DNA from: JAZKFR01 sp040386295
GTDB lineage: Bacteria; Pseudomonadota; Gammaproteobacteria; Burkholderiales; Rhodocyclaceae
Length of the DNA: 34,257 bases
Assembly: GCA_040386295.1 (NCBI GenBank)
Contig: JAZKFR010000084.1
Location: 1-34,257, forward strand
Reading direction: 5' to 3'
A program made the translations under genes and the position numbers. Below the pieces are notes generated by a model, which was given only the letters and a program-made list of their open reading frames with translations, did not search any database and was not told the origin of the DNA. Of the stretch, positions 1-6,583 are shown piece after piece (position 1 is the first letter of the stretch; each line of letters begins with the position of its first letter).

Positions 1-569
1 CCTTCGCGCAAATGCAGAATGACGTCGGTGCCGCGCGTCGCTTTTTCAACCACTTCGACGGTAAATTCGCCTTCGCCGGCTGAGCTCCAAGAGACTGCCT
101 GATCCGCTGGCAGACCGGCGCGTCGGGAGACCACGGTGACGTTGTCGGCGACGATGTACGAGGCGTAGAAGCCGACGCCAAATTGGCCGATTAGGTTGGC
201 GTCTTTTGATTGATCGCCGCTCAGCGCTGAGAAAAATTCACGAGTGCCGGATTTGGCGATGGTGCCTAGGTGGCTGATGGCTTCTTCACGCGATAAGCCA
301 ATGCCGTTATCCGAGATGGTCAGCGTGCGCGCTTCTTTATCGAAGCTGATGCGGATTTTCAGCGTTTGATCGGCTTCTTCTGCGCTGCCGTCAGCGTAGA
401 GCGTGGCGTCGTTGAGTGCCTCAAAACGCAGTTTGTCGCAGGCGTCGGAGGCGTTGGAAATCAGCTCGCGCAGAAAAATTTCTTTGTTGCTATACAAGGA
501 ATGAATCATCAGATTCAACAGTTGTTTTACTTCGGCCTGAAAACCAAGCGTTTCTTTGTTTGCGCCCAT
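1..569 (-). CDS. htpG: Chaperone protein HtpG (Hsp90), N-terminal part
   Basis: This is the bacterial Hsp90, an ATP-driven cytoplasmic chaperone. Only the first 189 codons are present; the 3' end runs off the left edge. The visible part is the GHKL ATP-binding domain. It has the N-box ELISNASDACDKLR, with the expected catalytic Glu35, Asn39 and Asp42, then the DNGIGL motif and the glycine lid GQFGVGFYASYI. The start MGANKETLGFQAEVKQLL matches the family N-terminus. A CGGAG ribosome binding site lies five bases upstream. A heat-shock type promoter lies about 110 bases upstream of the start. I see no frameshift in the part available. Identity is certain from the motifs; the missing two thirds cannot be judged. 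Confidence 0.97.
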   Translation of the reverse strand, partial: MGANKETLGFQAEVKQLLNLMIHSLYSNKEIFLRELISNASDACDKLRFEALNDATLYADGSAEEADQTLKIRISFDKEARTLTISDNGIGLSREEAISHLGTIAKSGTREFFSALSGDQSKDANLIGQFGVGFYASYIVADNVTVVSRRAGLPADQAVSWSSAGEGEFTVEVVEKATRGTDVILHLRE

Positions 570-679
570 AAGAACTCCGTAGAAAGGGTATGTAGGTGGG
601 TGAAGCGTGGGTTGTGGCTAGACCGATCAAGCAAAACAGGTCAGCCCGGTGTTGCGGCGTTTGTATTACGGCATTGAGC

Positions 680-708
680 TAATTGGGGGCGAGTGCTTTT
701 ATTTCAAG
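680..708 (-). promoter_or_regulatory. Sigma32-like heat-shock promoter of htpG
   Basis: Read on the minus strand, CTTGAAA (708-702) is followed after 13 bases by CCCCAATT (688-681). The enterobacterial sigma32 consensus is CTTGAAA, then a spacer of about 11-16 bases, then CCCCATNT. The -35 element is therefore perfect and the -10 element differs at one base. It points at htpG, a classic heat-shock gene, and would give a leader of about 100 bases. The assignment rests on sequence match plus the identity of the downstream gene. Confidence 0.7.
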
Positions 709-757
709 TTGTGCGCTCAGTTTGTCCGGTCTTAGCCGTCTTGACTGCGCGCTGTGT

Positions 758-1354
758 CTATTCCTGCGCTGAGTTTGCTGCAAAAGAAGGGCTTTCGATT
801 GAACAGTATTCGATTGCACTGATTTCCACTTCGCGCCAGCCGAGCGGGCTTTGGAAACGTACGACATCGCCGACTCGGCCTTTGAGCAAGGCACGTGCTA
901 GGGGCGCACGCCAGCTAATACGCGCGCTGCCGGTGTCGGTTTCGTCTACGCCGACGATCTGGTAGGTCTGCGCTTGATTTTGCTCGTCGAGAATCGTCAC
1001 CGTTGCGCCAAAAAAGACTTGCGCGCAGTTAGTTTGCCGAGCCGGATCGACAATTTGCGCGATCTCCATACGTTTGCCTAAAAAACGTACGCGCCGATCA
1101 ATCTCACGCAAACGTTTTTTGCCGTAAAGATAGTCGCCGTTTTCTGAGCGGTCGCCGTTTGACGCTGCCCATGCAACGACTTCAACGATCTTCGGTCGCT
1201 CGCTGCTGAGCAAATGCTCAAATTCTGCTTTCAGCCGAGCGTAGCCTTGCGGCGTAATGTAATTGTGCGTCGTGGTTGAGGTGGTCGGCTGCGGCTGCCC
1301 CTCGGCTGAGCTGTCGTCTGCATCGTCGTCTTCTGCTGAGTTTGTGTCTGGCAT
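758..1354 (-). CDS. greB: Transcription elongation factor GreB
   Basis: GreB rescues backtracked RNA polymerase by inserting its coiled coil into the secondary channel and stimulating transcript cleavage. The protein is 198 aa, against about 158 in E. coli. The coiled-coil tip reads NGDRSENGDYLYGKK, with the conserved acidic Asp and Glu needed for cleavage. It is followed by RLREIDRRVRFL, which marks GreB rather than GreA, and by the FKBP-like C-terminal domain (SPLGWREVEISAIEY). The extra length is an N-terminal tail of about 35 residues, rich in Asp, Glu, Ser and Thr, before the usual start region (YITPQGYARLKAEF). No methionine lies close to the family start, so the tail seems to be part of the protein. 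The gene stands alone and is divergent from rpiA. Confidence 0.94.
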   Translation of the reverse strand: MPDTNSAEDDDADDSSAEGQPQPTTSTTTHNYITPQGYARLKAEFEHLLSSERPKIVEVVAWAASNGDRSENGDYLYGKKRLREIDRRVRFLGKRMEIAQIVDPARQTNCAQVFFGATVTILDEQNQAQTYQIVGVDETDTGSARISWRAPLARALLKGRVGDVVRFQSPLGWREVEISAIEYCSIESPSFAANSAQE

Positions 1355-1417
1355 GGCGATTGTTCCGGTTTTGAGTTGGCTGCGTCAGCCGTGCTTGTGC
1401 AAATTTTTGAGTCGCGA

Positions 1418-1423
1418 ATTATA
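1418..1423 (-). promoter_or_regulatory. Likely -10 element of the greB promoter
   Basis: On the minus strand a perfect TATAAT occurs 64 bases upstream of the greB start codon. No good -35 hexamer is found at 16-18 bases, so only the -10 box is supported. The 318-base greB-rpiA spacer also holds a 14-base near-perfect direct repeat (1468-1481 and 1483-1496, CTGGTTTT[A/G]CTTCA) and a TATACT at 1633-1638 that could be the -10 of rpiA. I see nothing else in that spacer. Confidence 0.4.
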
Positions 1424-1673
1424 GAGTTGCGTTGAGTTTTTTGTGCTGTCTTGCGTTTTTGTCTCGTCTGGTTTTACTTCACCTGGTTTTGCTTCATATT
1501 GCGCGCAGAATTACGCAACGCGCCGCAGCAGATCGGCTTCGTCTAGGGGAGGCCGCGACGCAGCGCATTCGCTAAGGCGATTTAAGTGCGCAATAATTTG
1601 ATTGTTAAGCGATGTTTTGCCAGTGACTCAACTATACTTTCGCCGCAGATCAACTCAGCCCCTCTTATCCTCA

Positions 1674-2351
1674 ATGACGCAAGACAAACTGAAACAAGCG
1701 GTCGCGCAGGCCGCGCTCGATTATTTGGTCGACGGCAGCCTGATCGGCGTTGGTACGGGCTCCACCGCGAACTATTTCATCGACGCCTTAGCGCGGGTCA
1801 AACACCGTATCCAGGGCGCTGTTGCGAGCTCAGCTGCGACGGCACAACGCTTGGCACAGCACGGTATTCCTGTATTTGACTTGAACGAAGTTGCGAGTTT
1901 GGCGATTTATGTCGATGGCGCCGACGAAATTACCCCTGACATGCACATGATCAAGGGCGGCGGCGGTGCTTTGACGCGCGAGAAAATCGTCGCTGCCGTG
2001 GCGCAACAGTTCATTTGTATCGCCGACGAATCGAAATTGGTTGAGACGCTGGGGCGCTTTCCTCTGCCGGTTGAAGTCATTCCTATGGCGCGCGCTTATG
2101 TCGCAAGGCAATTGCGCCAACTGGGCGCTAGCCCGGTATTGCGTGAGGGCTTTGTCACCGACAACGGAAACCTAATCCTCGACGTTAAGGATCTAACGAT
2201 CAGTGATCCTGTCGCTCTGGAAAGCGCGATCAATCAAATCGTTGGCGTGGTGAGTAATGGTTTATTTGCCCGCCGTCCGGCCGATATTTGCTTGCTCGGC
2301 ACGGCCAGCGGTGTGCGCTGTTTGCAGCGTGCGACGTCTGGTGCGCGGTGA
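1674..2351 (+). CDS. rpiA: Ribose-5-phosphate isomerase A
   Basis: RpiA interconverts ribose 5-phosphate and ribulose 5-phosphate in the non-oxidative pentose phosphate pathway. The product is 225 aa, close to the 219 aa of E. coli RpiA, and aligns with it from MTQDKLKQAV onward. Visible family motifs are GVGTGSTANYFIDAL (phosphate loop), DLNEV, YVDGADEI (catalytic Asp), KGGGGALTREKI (active-site Lys and the Glu after it), FPLPVEVIPMA and VTDNGNLILDV. An in-frame GTG/ATG-type extension to 1602 exists, but those 24 residues match nothing in the family, so the ATG at 1674 is chosen. phoU follows 114 bases downstream on the same strand. Confidence 0.96.
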   Translation: MTQDKLKQAVAQAALDYLVDGSLIGVGTGSTANYFIDALARVKHRIQGAVASSAATAQRLAQHGIPVFDLNEVASLAIYVDGADEITPDMHMIKGGGGALTREKIVAAVAQQFICIADESKLVETLGRFPLPVEVIPMARAYVARQLRQLGASPVLREGFVTDNGNLILDVKDLTISDPVALESAINQIVGVVSNGLFARRPADICLLGTASGVRCLQRATSGAR

Positions 2352-2396
2352 ACGGTGAATAGTCCGCTCGGCGATGCAGTTCTTAAGCCATGAAAC

Positions 2397-2449
2397 ATTG
2401 CGGTCACGTGAACACCTTATCTTTGCAGCGGCGAACATTTCACCGCAAT
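2397..2449 (+). promoter_or_regulatory. Inverted repeat in the phoU leader
   Basis: The 8-base arms ATTGCGGT (2397-2404) and ACCGCAAT (2442-2449) are perfect complements 37 bases apart. They lie just upstream of the phoU ribosome binding site (AGGAG at 2453-2457). They could form a long-looped leader hairpin or be two half-sites of an operator. I see no match to a Pho box. Function is unknown. Confidence 0.3.
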
Positions 2450-2465
2450 ACCAGGAGCAGAAGGC

Positions 2466-3167
2466 ATGAATGAGCATATTTCAAAAAACTTCGACCTCGA
2501 GTTAGAGAGTTTACGCACGCGCGTTTTACAAATGGGCGGGCTGGTTGAGCAGCAAATTCGCAAGGCGATGGAAGGGCTTTACGCCAGTGACGTGCCGCTG
2601 CTTGAGGCGGTTGTGCGTAACGATCAGCAGGTGAACCAAATGGAAATCGAGCTGGACGGTGCGTGCAATCAGCTGATCGCTAAACGTCAGCCGACAGCGA
2701 TCGATTTGCGCATGATTATCACCGTGCTTAAAAGCATTTCGGATCTTGAACGAATCGGCGATAAGGCGCGCAAAATCGCCCGTTTTGGCATTGCGCAAAA
2801 CGATCAGCAGTCGTTTGGCGGGCGTGATATTGAGCTGCGCCACATCGCCGAATTGGCTTTAAAAATGCTGCGCGCCTCGCTTGATGCCTTTGCCCGGCTA
2901 GACGTCAGCGCGGCGGCGGAGGTATTGCACCTGGACGAAACGGTCAACACCGAATACCACGCGATTGTTCGCCAGCTCATCACCTACATGATGGAAGACC
3001 CGCGCACCATCTCGCGCGCGCTCGACGTGATGGGCGTCGCCAAAGCCATAGAGCGTATCGGTGATCATGCTAAAAGCATCGCCGAATACGTGATTTACAT
3101 GGTCAAGGGGCTGAACGTTCGCCACTCCTCGCCGGGTGAGATCGACGAGAAAATTGCCAGTAACTAA
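2466..3167 (+). CDS. phoU: Phosphate-signalling protein PhoU
   Basis: PhoU is a peripheral cytoplasmic protein that restrains the PstSCAB phosphate transporter and the PhoR/PhoB system when phosphate is plentiful. The 233 aa product has the family's twin three-helix bundles. The first holds the metal-binding style motif DLRMIITVLKSISDLERIGDKA (about residues 78-99, quoted as its core LKSISDLERIGDKA). The second repeats it as ALDVMGVAKAIERIGDHAKSIAEY (core AKAIERIGDHAKSI). The start MNEHISKNFDLELESLRT is typical, and an AGGAG site lies upstream. No pst or phoBR genes are in the window; phoU follows rpiA instead of the common pst-phoU order. Confidence 0.95.
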   Translation: MNEHISKNFDLELESLRTRVLQMGGLVEQQIRKAMEGLYASDVPLLEAVVRNDQQVNQMEIELDGACNQLIAKRQPTAIDLRMIITVLKSISDLERIGDKARKIARFGIAQNDQQSFGGRDIELRHIAELALKMLRASLDAFARLDVSAAAEVLHLDETVNTEYHAIVRQLITYMMEDPRTISRALDVMGVAKAIERIGDHAKSIAEYVIYMVKGLNVRHSSPGEIDEKIASN

Positions 3168-3224
3168 GGCGGATCAAAAGCTTTGATTTGCCGCCTTGCT
3201 TTGTCGCCTGAGCGAGCCTTGCTG

Positions 3225-3257
3225 AACGCTCAAGTAACGCTCAAGTAACGCTCAAGC
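3225..3257. repeat. Three 11-base tandem repeats downstream of phoU
   Basis: The unit AACGCTCAAGT occurs three times head to tail (3225-3235, 3236-3246, 3247-3257), the last with one change at its end. It lies between the phoU stop and the terminator hairpin. It looks like simple slippage-type repetition, and no function can be inferred. Confidence 0.8.
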
Positions 3258-3309
3258 AGCGCAAATTCGCGCGCAAAGCGAGCGCTTATCGAGTATCATC
3301 CGCTCGCGC

Positions 3310-3344
3310 AAAATTTACGCCAGACGTGCTGGCGTAAATTTTTT
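3310..3344. terminator. Strong hairpin terminator between phoU and tRNA-Ser
   Basis: A perfect 14-bp stem (3310-3323 with 3329-3342) has a 5-base loop, ACGTG. The 5' arm begins with four A and the 3' arm ends in a run of six T (3339-3344). It can therefore act as an intrinsic terminator in either direction. It would end the rpiA/phoU transcript before the tRNA gene. Confidence 0.8.
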
Positions 3345-3412
3345 GGGGTCGCTTCTCGCTTGCTGCGGGCACCCAGATTTTGGCGTAAGCAAAGTAGCTC
3401 AATAGTTGCGTC

Positions 3413-3500
3413 GGAGGTGTGGCAGAGTGGTCGATTGCACCGGTCTTGAAAACCGGCAAAGGGAAACCTTTCGTGAGTTCGAATCTCACCGCCTCCGCCA
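3413..3500 (+). tRNA. tRNA-Ser, anticodon UGA (reads UCA)
   Basis: An 88-base gene folds as a type II tRNA with a long variable arm. The acceptor stem is GGAGGTG with CGCCTCC (one G-T pair). The anticodon arm has stem CCGGT/ACCGG with loop CTTGAAA, giving TGA at positions 34-36. The variable arm is about 17 bases with an AAAGG/CCTTT stem, and the T arm is TGAGTTCGAATCTCA. The discriminator base is G, as in serine tRNAs, and CCA is encoded. Confidence 0.97.
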
Positions 3501-3748
3501 GTCAAAGTAGTTAAAGCCAAGAAGACGTCGTGATGGATGCGGCGCGCACAATACCTTGCACTAGGGCGGGCAAAGAACCAGCGGGTTAATCCTTGCAGCT
3601 ATCTTGCCGCTTTGTCCTTGCTTCTGATCTGTTTCTCCCGCCGCCTGTTTCAGTCCTGATGCTCTGCAAAGCCCTAAGTGGCGCTCTGTCGGCATTGTCC
3701 GGCTGTGCTCACGCTGGTTTTTGTCCTTGCGTTTTTGGCGCGAAGTGT

Positions 3749-3780
3749 TGCGCGCTGTAGTGCACTGCAGCGAAGCGCAA
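3749..3780. other. Hairpin immediately after the acyl-CoA dehydrogenase stop codon
   Basis: The outer arms TTGCGC (3749-3754) and GCGCAA (3775-3780) enclose a near-palindrome centred on AGTGCACT (3753-3772). It touches the stop codon of the minus-strand dehydrogenase gene. It has no T run in that direction, so it may be a 3'-end stabilising structure rather than a classical terminator. The rest of 3501-3748 shows nothing I can support. Confidence 0.4.
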
Positions 3781-4917
3781 TCAGGACTCGACAATTTCCC
3801 GCCCGATGACCAAGCGTTGAATATCGTTAGCGCCTTCATAAATTTGGCAGACGCGCACATCGCGGTAAATTCGTTCGACGGGGAAATCGCTGACGTAGCC
3901 GTAGCCGCCGTGGATTTGGATGGCGTCTGAGCAGACTTTCTCGGCCATTTCTGAAGCAAACACTTTGGCCATAGAGGCCTCTTTTAAACAAGGTTTTCCG
4001 GCGTCTTTGAGGAGCGCTGCGCGCCAGACGAGGAGGCGTGCTGCGTCTATTTGCGTCGCCATGTCGGCTAGGCGAAAGAGAACAGCTTGGTGCGCACAAA
4101 TGGGTTTGCCGAAGGTTTCGCGGGCTTTAGCGTAGTGGGTTGCTGCCTCAAACGCGGCGCGCGCCATGCCGACGGATTGAGCGGCAATGCCGATGCGCCC
4201 CGCTTCTAAGTTGGACAGGGCAATACGGTAGCCTTCTCCGACTGCGCCGAGCAACGCGCTTGCCGGGACACGGCAGTTTTCAAACAAAATTTGCGCTGTA
4301 TCTGAGGCGCGTTGCCCCATTTTTTCTTCAATGCGCCCAACGAGATAACCTGGGGTGTCGGTCGGTACCAAGAAGCAGGAAATCCCTTTTTTGCCCGCAG
4401 CGCGATCGGTGACGGCGAAGACAATCGCTACCTGGGCGTGTTTTCCGGTGGTGATGAACTGCTTGACCCCGTTCAGAATGTAATCGTCGCCGTCGCGCTC
4501 GGCGCGGGTGGTGATTGCCGCTGCGTCGGAGCCGGTGTGCGGCTCGGTGAGACAGAAACAGCCTAATTTTTCGCCCCGTGCCAGCGGTTTCAGCCATTCT
4601 TCTTTTTGCGCTGCGCTACCGTATTTGAGCGTAATGCCGCAGGCCAATGAGTTTTGCACGCTGACGATGGTTGAGGTGGCGCCGTCGCCCGCTGCGATTT
4701 CTTCCAAAGCCAAGACCAGAGAAACGTAGTCCATCCCCGCGCCCCCCCATTCTTCTGGCACTACCATGCCGAGCGCGCCTAAGGCGCCGAGTTCGCGCAG
4801 CGCGGCGGCGGGGAAGCTATGGTGTCGATCCCAGTCGCTGGCAAACGGCGCCAGGCGCTCTGCGGCGAAACTGCGCAGGGTATCGCGGATCATTTCTTGT
4901 TCTTGTGTGAGTAGCAT
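3781..4917 (-). CDS. Acyl-CoA dehydrogenase
   Basis: This FAD enzyme makes the 2,3 double bond of an acyl-CoA and passes electrons to electron-transfer flavoprotein. The 378 aa length is typical of short/medium/branched-chain members. The N-terminal helical domain starts LTQEQEMIRDTLRSFA. The middle domain has CFCLTEPHTGSDA and NGVKQFITTGKHA (FAD and substrate binding). The C-terminal domain has QIHGGYGYVSDFPVERIYRDVR and ends with YEGANDIQR, whose Glu361 is in the position of the catalytic base (shown here by its short motif). The start at 4917 fits the family. Substrate chain length cannot be told from sequence. The fadB-like fusion and thiolase genes lie 2.5-6 kb away on the same strand, consistent with a shared role in beta-oxidation. 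Confidence 0.93.
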   Translation of the reverse strand: MLLTQEQEMIRDTLRSFAAERLAPFASDWDRHHSFPAAALRELGALGALGMVVPEEWGGAGMDYVSLVLALEEIAAGDGATSTIVSVQNSLACGITLKYGSAAQKEEWLKPLARGEKLGCFCLTEPHTGSDAAAITTRAERDGDDYILNGVKQFITTGKHAQVAIVFAVTDRAAGKKGISCFLVPTDTPGYLVGRIEEKMGQRASDTAQILFENCRVPASALLGAVGEGYRIALSNLEAGRIGIAAQSVGMARAAFEAATHYAKARETFGKPICAHQAVLFRLADMATQIDAARLLVWRAALLKDAGKPCLKEASMAKVFASEMAEKVCSDAIQIHGGYGYVSDFPVERIYRDVRVCQIYEGANDIQRLVIGREIVES

Positions 4918-4976
4918 GCTTCTCTCCGGGGTTGGCTTCGTTTGCGGTGGAATGATTTGCCTGCGGGCGTTTATGT

Positions 4977-5006
4977 TGAATGTGAATGTGAATCTGAATG
5001 TGAATG
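4977..5006. repeat. Five hexamer repeats (TGAATG)
   Basis: TGAATG is repeated five times in tandem, with a single T/G to C change in the third copy. It lies between the acyl-CoA dehydrogenase start and the Fic remnant, so it is in the 5' leader of the dehydrogenase transcript if the promoter lies further upstream. A unit of six bases can change copy number by slippage. Confidence 0.75.
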
Positions 5007-5017
5007 CAGCTTAGAGC

Positions 5018-5486
5018 TCAGCGGTGCTGCACTTCGTGTCCTTCTGCCAGATTAATCAAGCGAAGGAAGCCCAAAATGGCAGAATGCCGGCCATTTTCGG
5101 GATGAAATTCGCGCAGAATGCCGGCTTTTTTCAGTTTTTGTAATAAACCAGAAGTGGTTTTTTCGTGAGTGTCCAGTGCAAGTTGTCATTGTTGTGCAAG
5201 ATCTGCGCTGCGAAATATGGGTTTGGTGAAAATGGCATCTAGCAAGTGCACCGTGTAGTGCGAGTCTGTGCAGGCCTGGATTGACTGCTTCATTTCCTCA
5301 TACAAGTGTTGAAGGGCACTCATGCGCTCACGGGTCATCAAGATGCGATGCAGCTTACGCATAAACCTAAACCGGATGGGGGGCCTTCAAGTGTTCGCGT
5401 GCGGCAAAGAGCGTCTGTCGGCCATTTAAAATTTCCTGAATATCTTTGTGTTTCTCGCTCTTTTTGCTGAGGCCTGCCTCCTGCTC
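5018..5486 (-). pseudogene. Remnant of a Fic-family protein gene (C-terminal part, disrupted)
   Basis: Minus-strand translation from 5362 to the TGA at 5018-5020 gives about 114 residues that look like the C-terminus of a Fic-family protein. It holds a helical linker, then HYTVHLLDAIFTKPIF and RSADLAQQ, a winged-helix stretch KTTSGLLQKLKKAGILRE, and the ending LRLINLAEGHEV. The frame is broken by an in-frame TGA at 5186-5188. Upstream, 5486-5370 reads in another frame (ILNGRQTLFAAREHLK), so a frameshift is likely near 5365; that upstream piece is not clearly Fic. The catalytic motif HPFxxGNGR is absent. No start or complete domain remains. Fic proteins transfer AMP or related groups and are often toxin-antitoxin parts, but this copy cannot make one. 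The family call is from motif memory. Confidence 0.6.
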
Positions 5487-5525
5487 TCACGACGGAATGC
5501 GGCGGAGGGCAAGGCGGTGGGTTAA

Positions 5526-6410
5526 TCAATGTTTCAGCTTGTTTTTGGGCGCGAGTAGGAGGGCGTCTAGGCCTAGGCTTTTCATTTTTCGTTGTGCGGT
5601 TTCGGCTTCTTGTCGTGTTTTGAATGGACCGACTTGGACTCGGGTTTCTAGCGTTGAGGTGATGCCGTTGAGGCTGAGTTGGGCTTGTAAGGCCTCGGCG
5701 CGTTGTGTTTCAGAGAAAACGCCGACCTGAAGTAGGTAGCGCCCGAGTGCGCTGGTTTGCGGCTTGGTGGGGCTGGGCGGGTTGTTCGTGCTGTGTTTGC
5801 TTGCCGGGACAATGTTGTTCTCGGGCGCGCGTGTCACTTCTTCGCTTGCTGCCGTGTTGTTTTTGGCTGTTTTGGGGGCGCTTGCAGTGTTTGAAGCGCT
5901 TGGAGTATTTGAAGTGTTTGATTTAGGCGCTGCCGCTGGGGTGATCGGTAAGCTGGGTTGGGCACGAATTTCGGGTGGGGGCAGTTTTTCGCTTGAGCTC
6001 GGCTGCGGCTGTGCGCTGGCGCTGCTTTCTGCCTCTGTCTTAGTCGGCTCTTCTGCACTTGTATTGGTGATGGGTGTGGGTTCTGCTGGCTGAGGCGTTG
6101 CCTGGGCGATTTCTTTTTTGCTGACGGGGACTGCGCTGGTGAAGCGCGGTGCGTTGTTTGCGCTTTCTTCGGGCGTGCCTAAGTGGTCAAACAAGGCCAA
6201 GCTGCCGAGCAGGGCGAGAATGAGTCCGCTTGCCAAGGCCATGCGTTTGAGCAAAGTGTTTTTCAGTTGGGCGACAGGGTGGCTGGCTGCGTCGGTTTTG
6301 TCTGCCTGTTCGGTGCTGTTGTGCCTGCTTTGCTCAGACGGCTGATTAGTGTTGTTCGCTTGCGCGCGCGTTGTTTTTTCGCTGCGGTGTTTGAGATTGA
6401 TGAAGGACAT
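5526..6410 (-). CDS. SPOR-domain membrane protein
   Basis: A 294 aa inner-membrane protein of FtsN/DedD layout. It has a short cytoplasmic N-terminus (1-55), one membrane segment (about 56-74, MALASGLILALLGSLALF) and a long Pro/Ala/Ser/Thr-rich periplasmic linker. The C-terminal SPOR domain (about 220-290) contains GRYLLQVGVFSETQRAEALQ and ends VGPFKTRQEAETAQRKM. SPOR domains bind denuded peptidoglycan at the division septum, so a role in cell division or wall remodelling is likely. The open frame extends to 6494, but ATG 6410 is preceded by AGGAGCCAGG and begins a plausible protein (MSFINLKHRS). It follows the DUF2802-type gene by 173 bases. I do not assign ftsN or dedD. Confidence 0.85.
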   Translation of the reverse strand: MSFINLKHRSEKTTRAQANNTNQPSEQSRHNSTEQADKTDAASHPVAQLKNTLLKRMALASGLILALLGSLALFDHLGTPEESANNAPRFTSAVPVSKKEIAQATPQPAEPTPITNTSAEEPTKTEAESSASAQPQPSSSEKLPPPEIRAQPSLPITPAAAPKSNTSNTPSASNTASAPKTAKNNTAASEEVTRAPENNIVPASKHSTNNPPSPTKPQTSALGRYLLQVGVFSETQRAEALQAQLSLNGITSTLETRVQVGPFKTRQEAETAQRKMKSLGLDALLLAPKNKLKH

Positions 6411-6526
6411 CCTGGCTCCTTTTGTGTCGCTGCTGTTGCCTAGGTTTTTTGTGTTGGCAGGCAAGTGCGCGCTTGTGTTAGTGCGTATTAACAACGCCGC
6501 GTTGCGACACTGTTGCGTGTTTGCTT

Positions 6527-6548
6527 TTAGCTTAGCTAGCTAAGCTAA
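6527..6548. other. Perfect 22-base palindrome
   Basis: Positions 6527-6537 (TTAGCTTAGCT) are the exact reverse complement of 6538-6548. The site lies in the 173-base gap between the DUF2802-type gene and the SPOR gene, about 117 bases upstream of the SPOR start. It has no following T run on the transcribed strand, so it reads as an operator or an RNA hairpin rather than a terminator. Confidence 0.6.
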
Positions 6549-6583
6549 GCCTTGCGTTTCTGGTGCGAGTTGAAATCTTGACA

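Noticed and set aside
3225..3257. Tandem repeats as a CRISPR array
   Set aside because: Units are 11 bases with no spacers between them.
3286..3520. Minus-strand open frames covering the tRNA-Ser region
   Set aside because: They run antisense through a well-formed tRNA and the terminator hairpin; their peptides are products of that sequence and no ribosome binding site supports them.
5340..5529. Minus-strand open frame of 63 codons near 5338-5529 as a real gene
   Set aside because: It reads out of frame with both pieces of the Fic-like remnant, is Pro/Arg-rich and has no ribosome binding site.
6527..6548. Palindrome as a rho-independent terminator
   Set aside because: The stem is AT-rich and lacks a T run on the transcribed (minus) strand.
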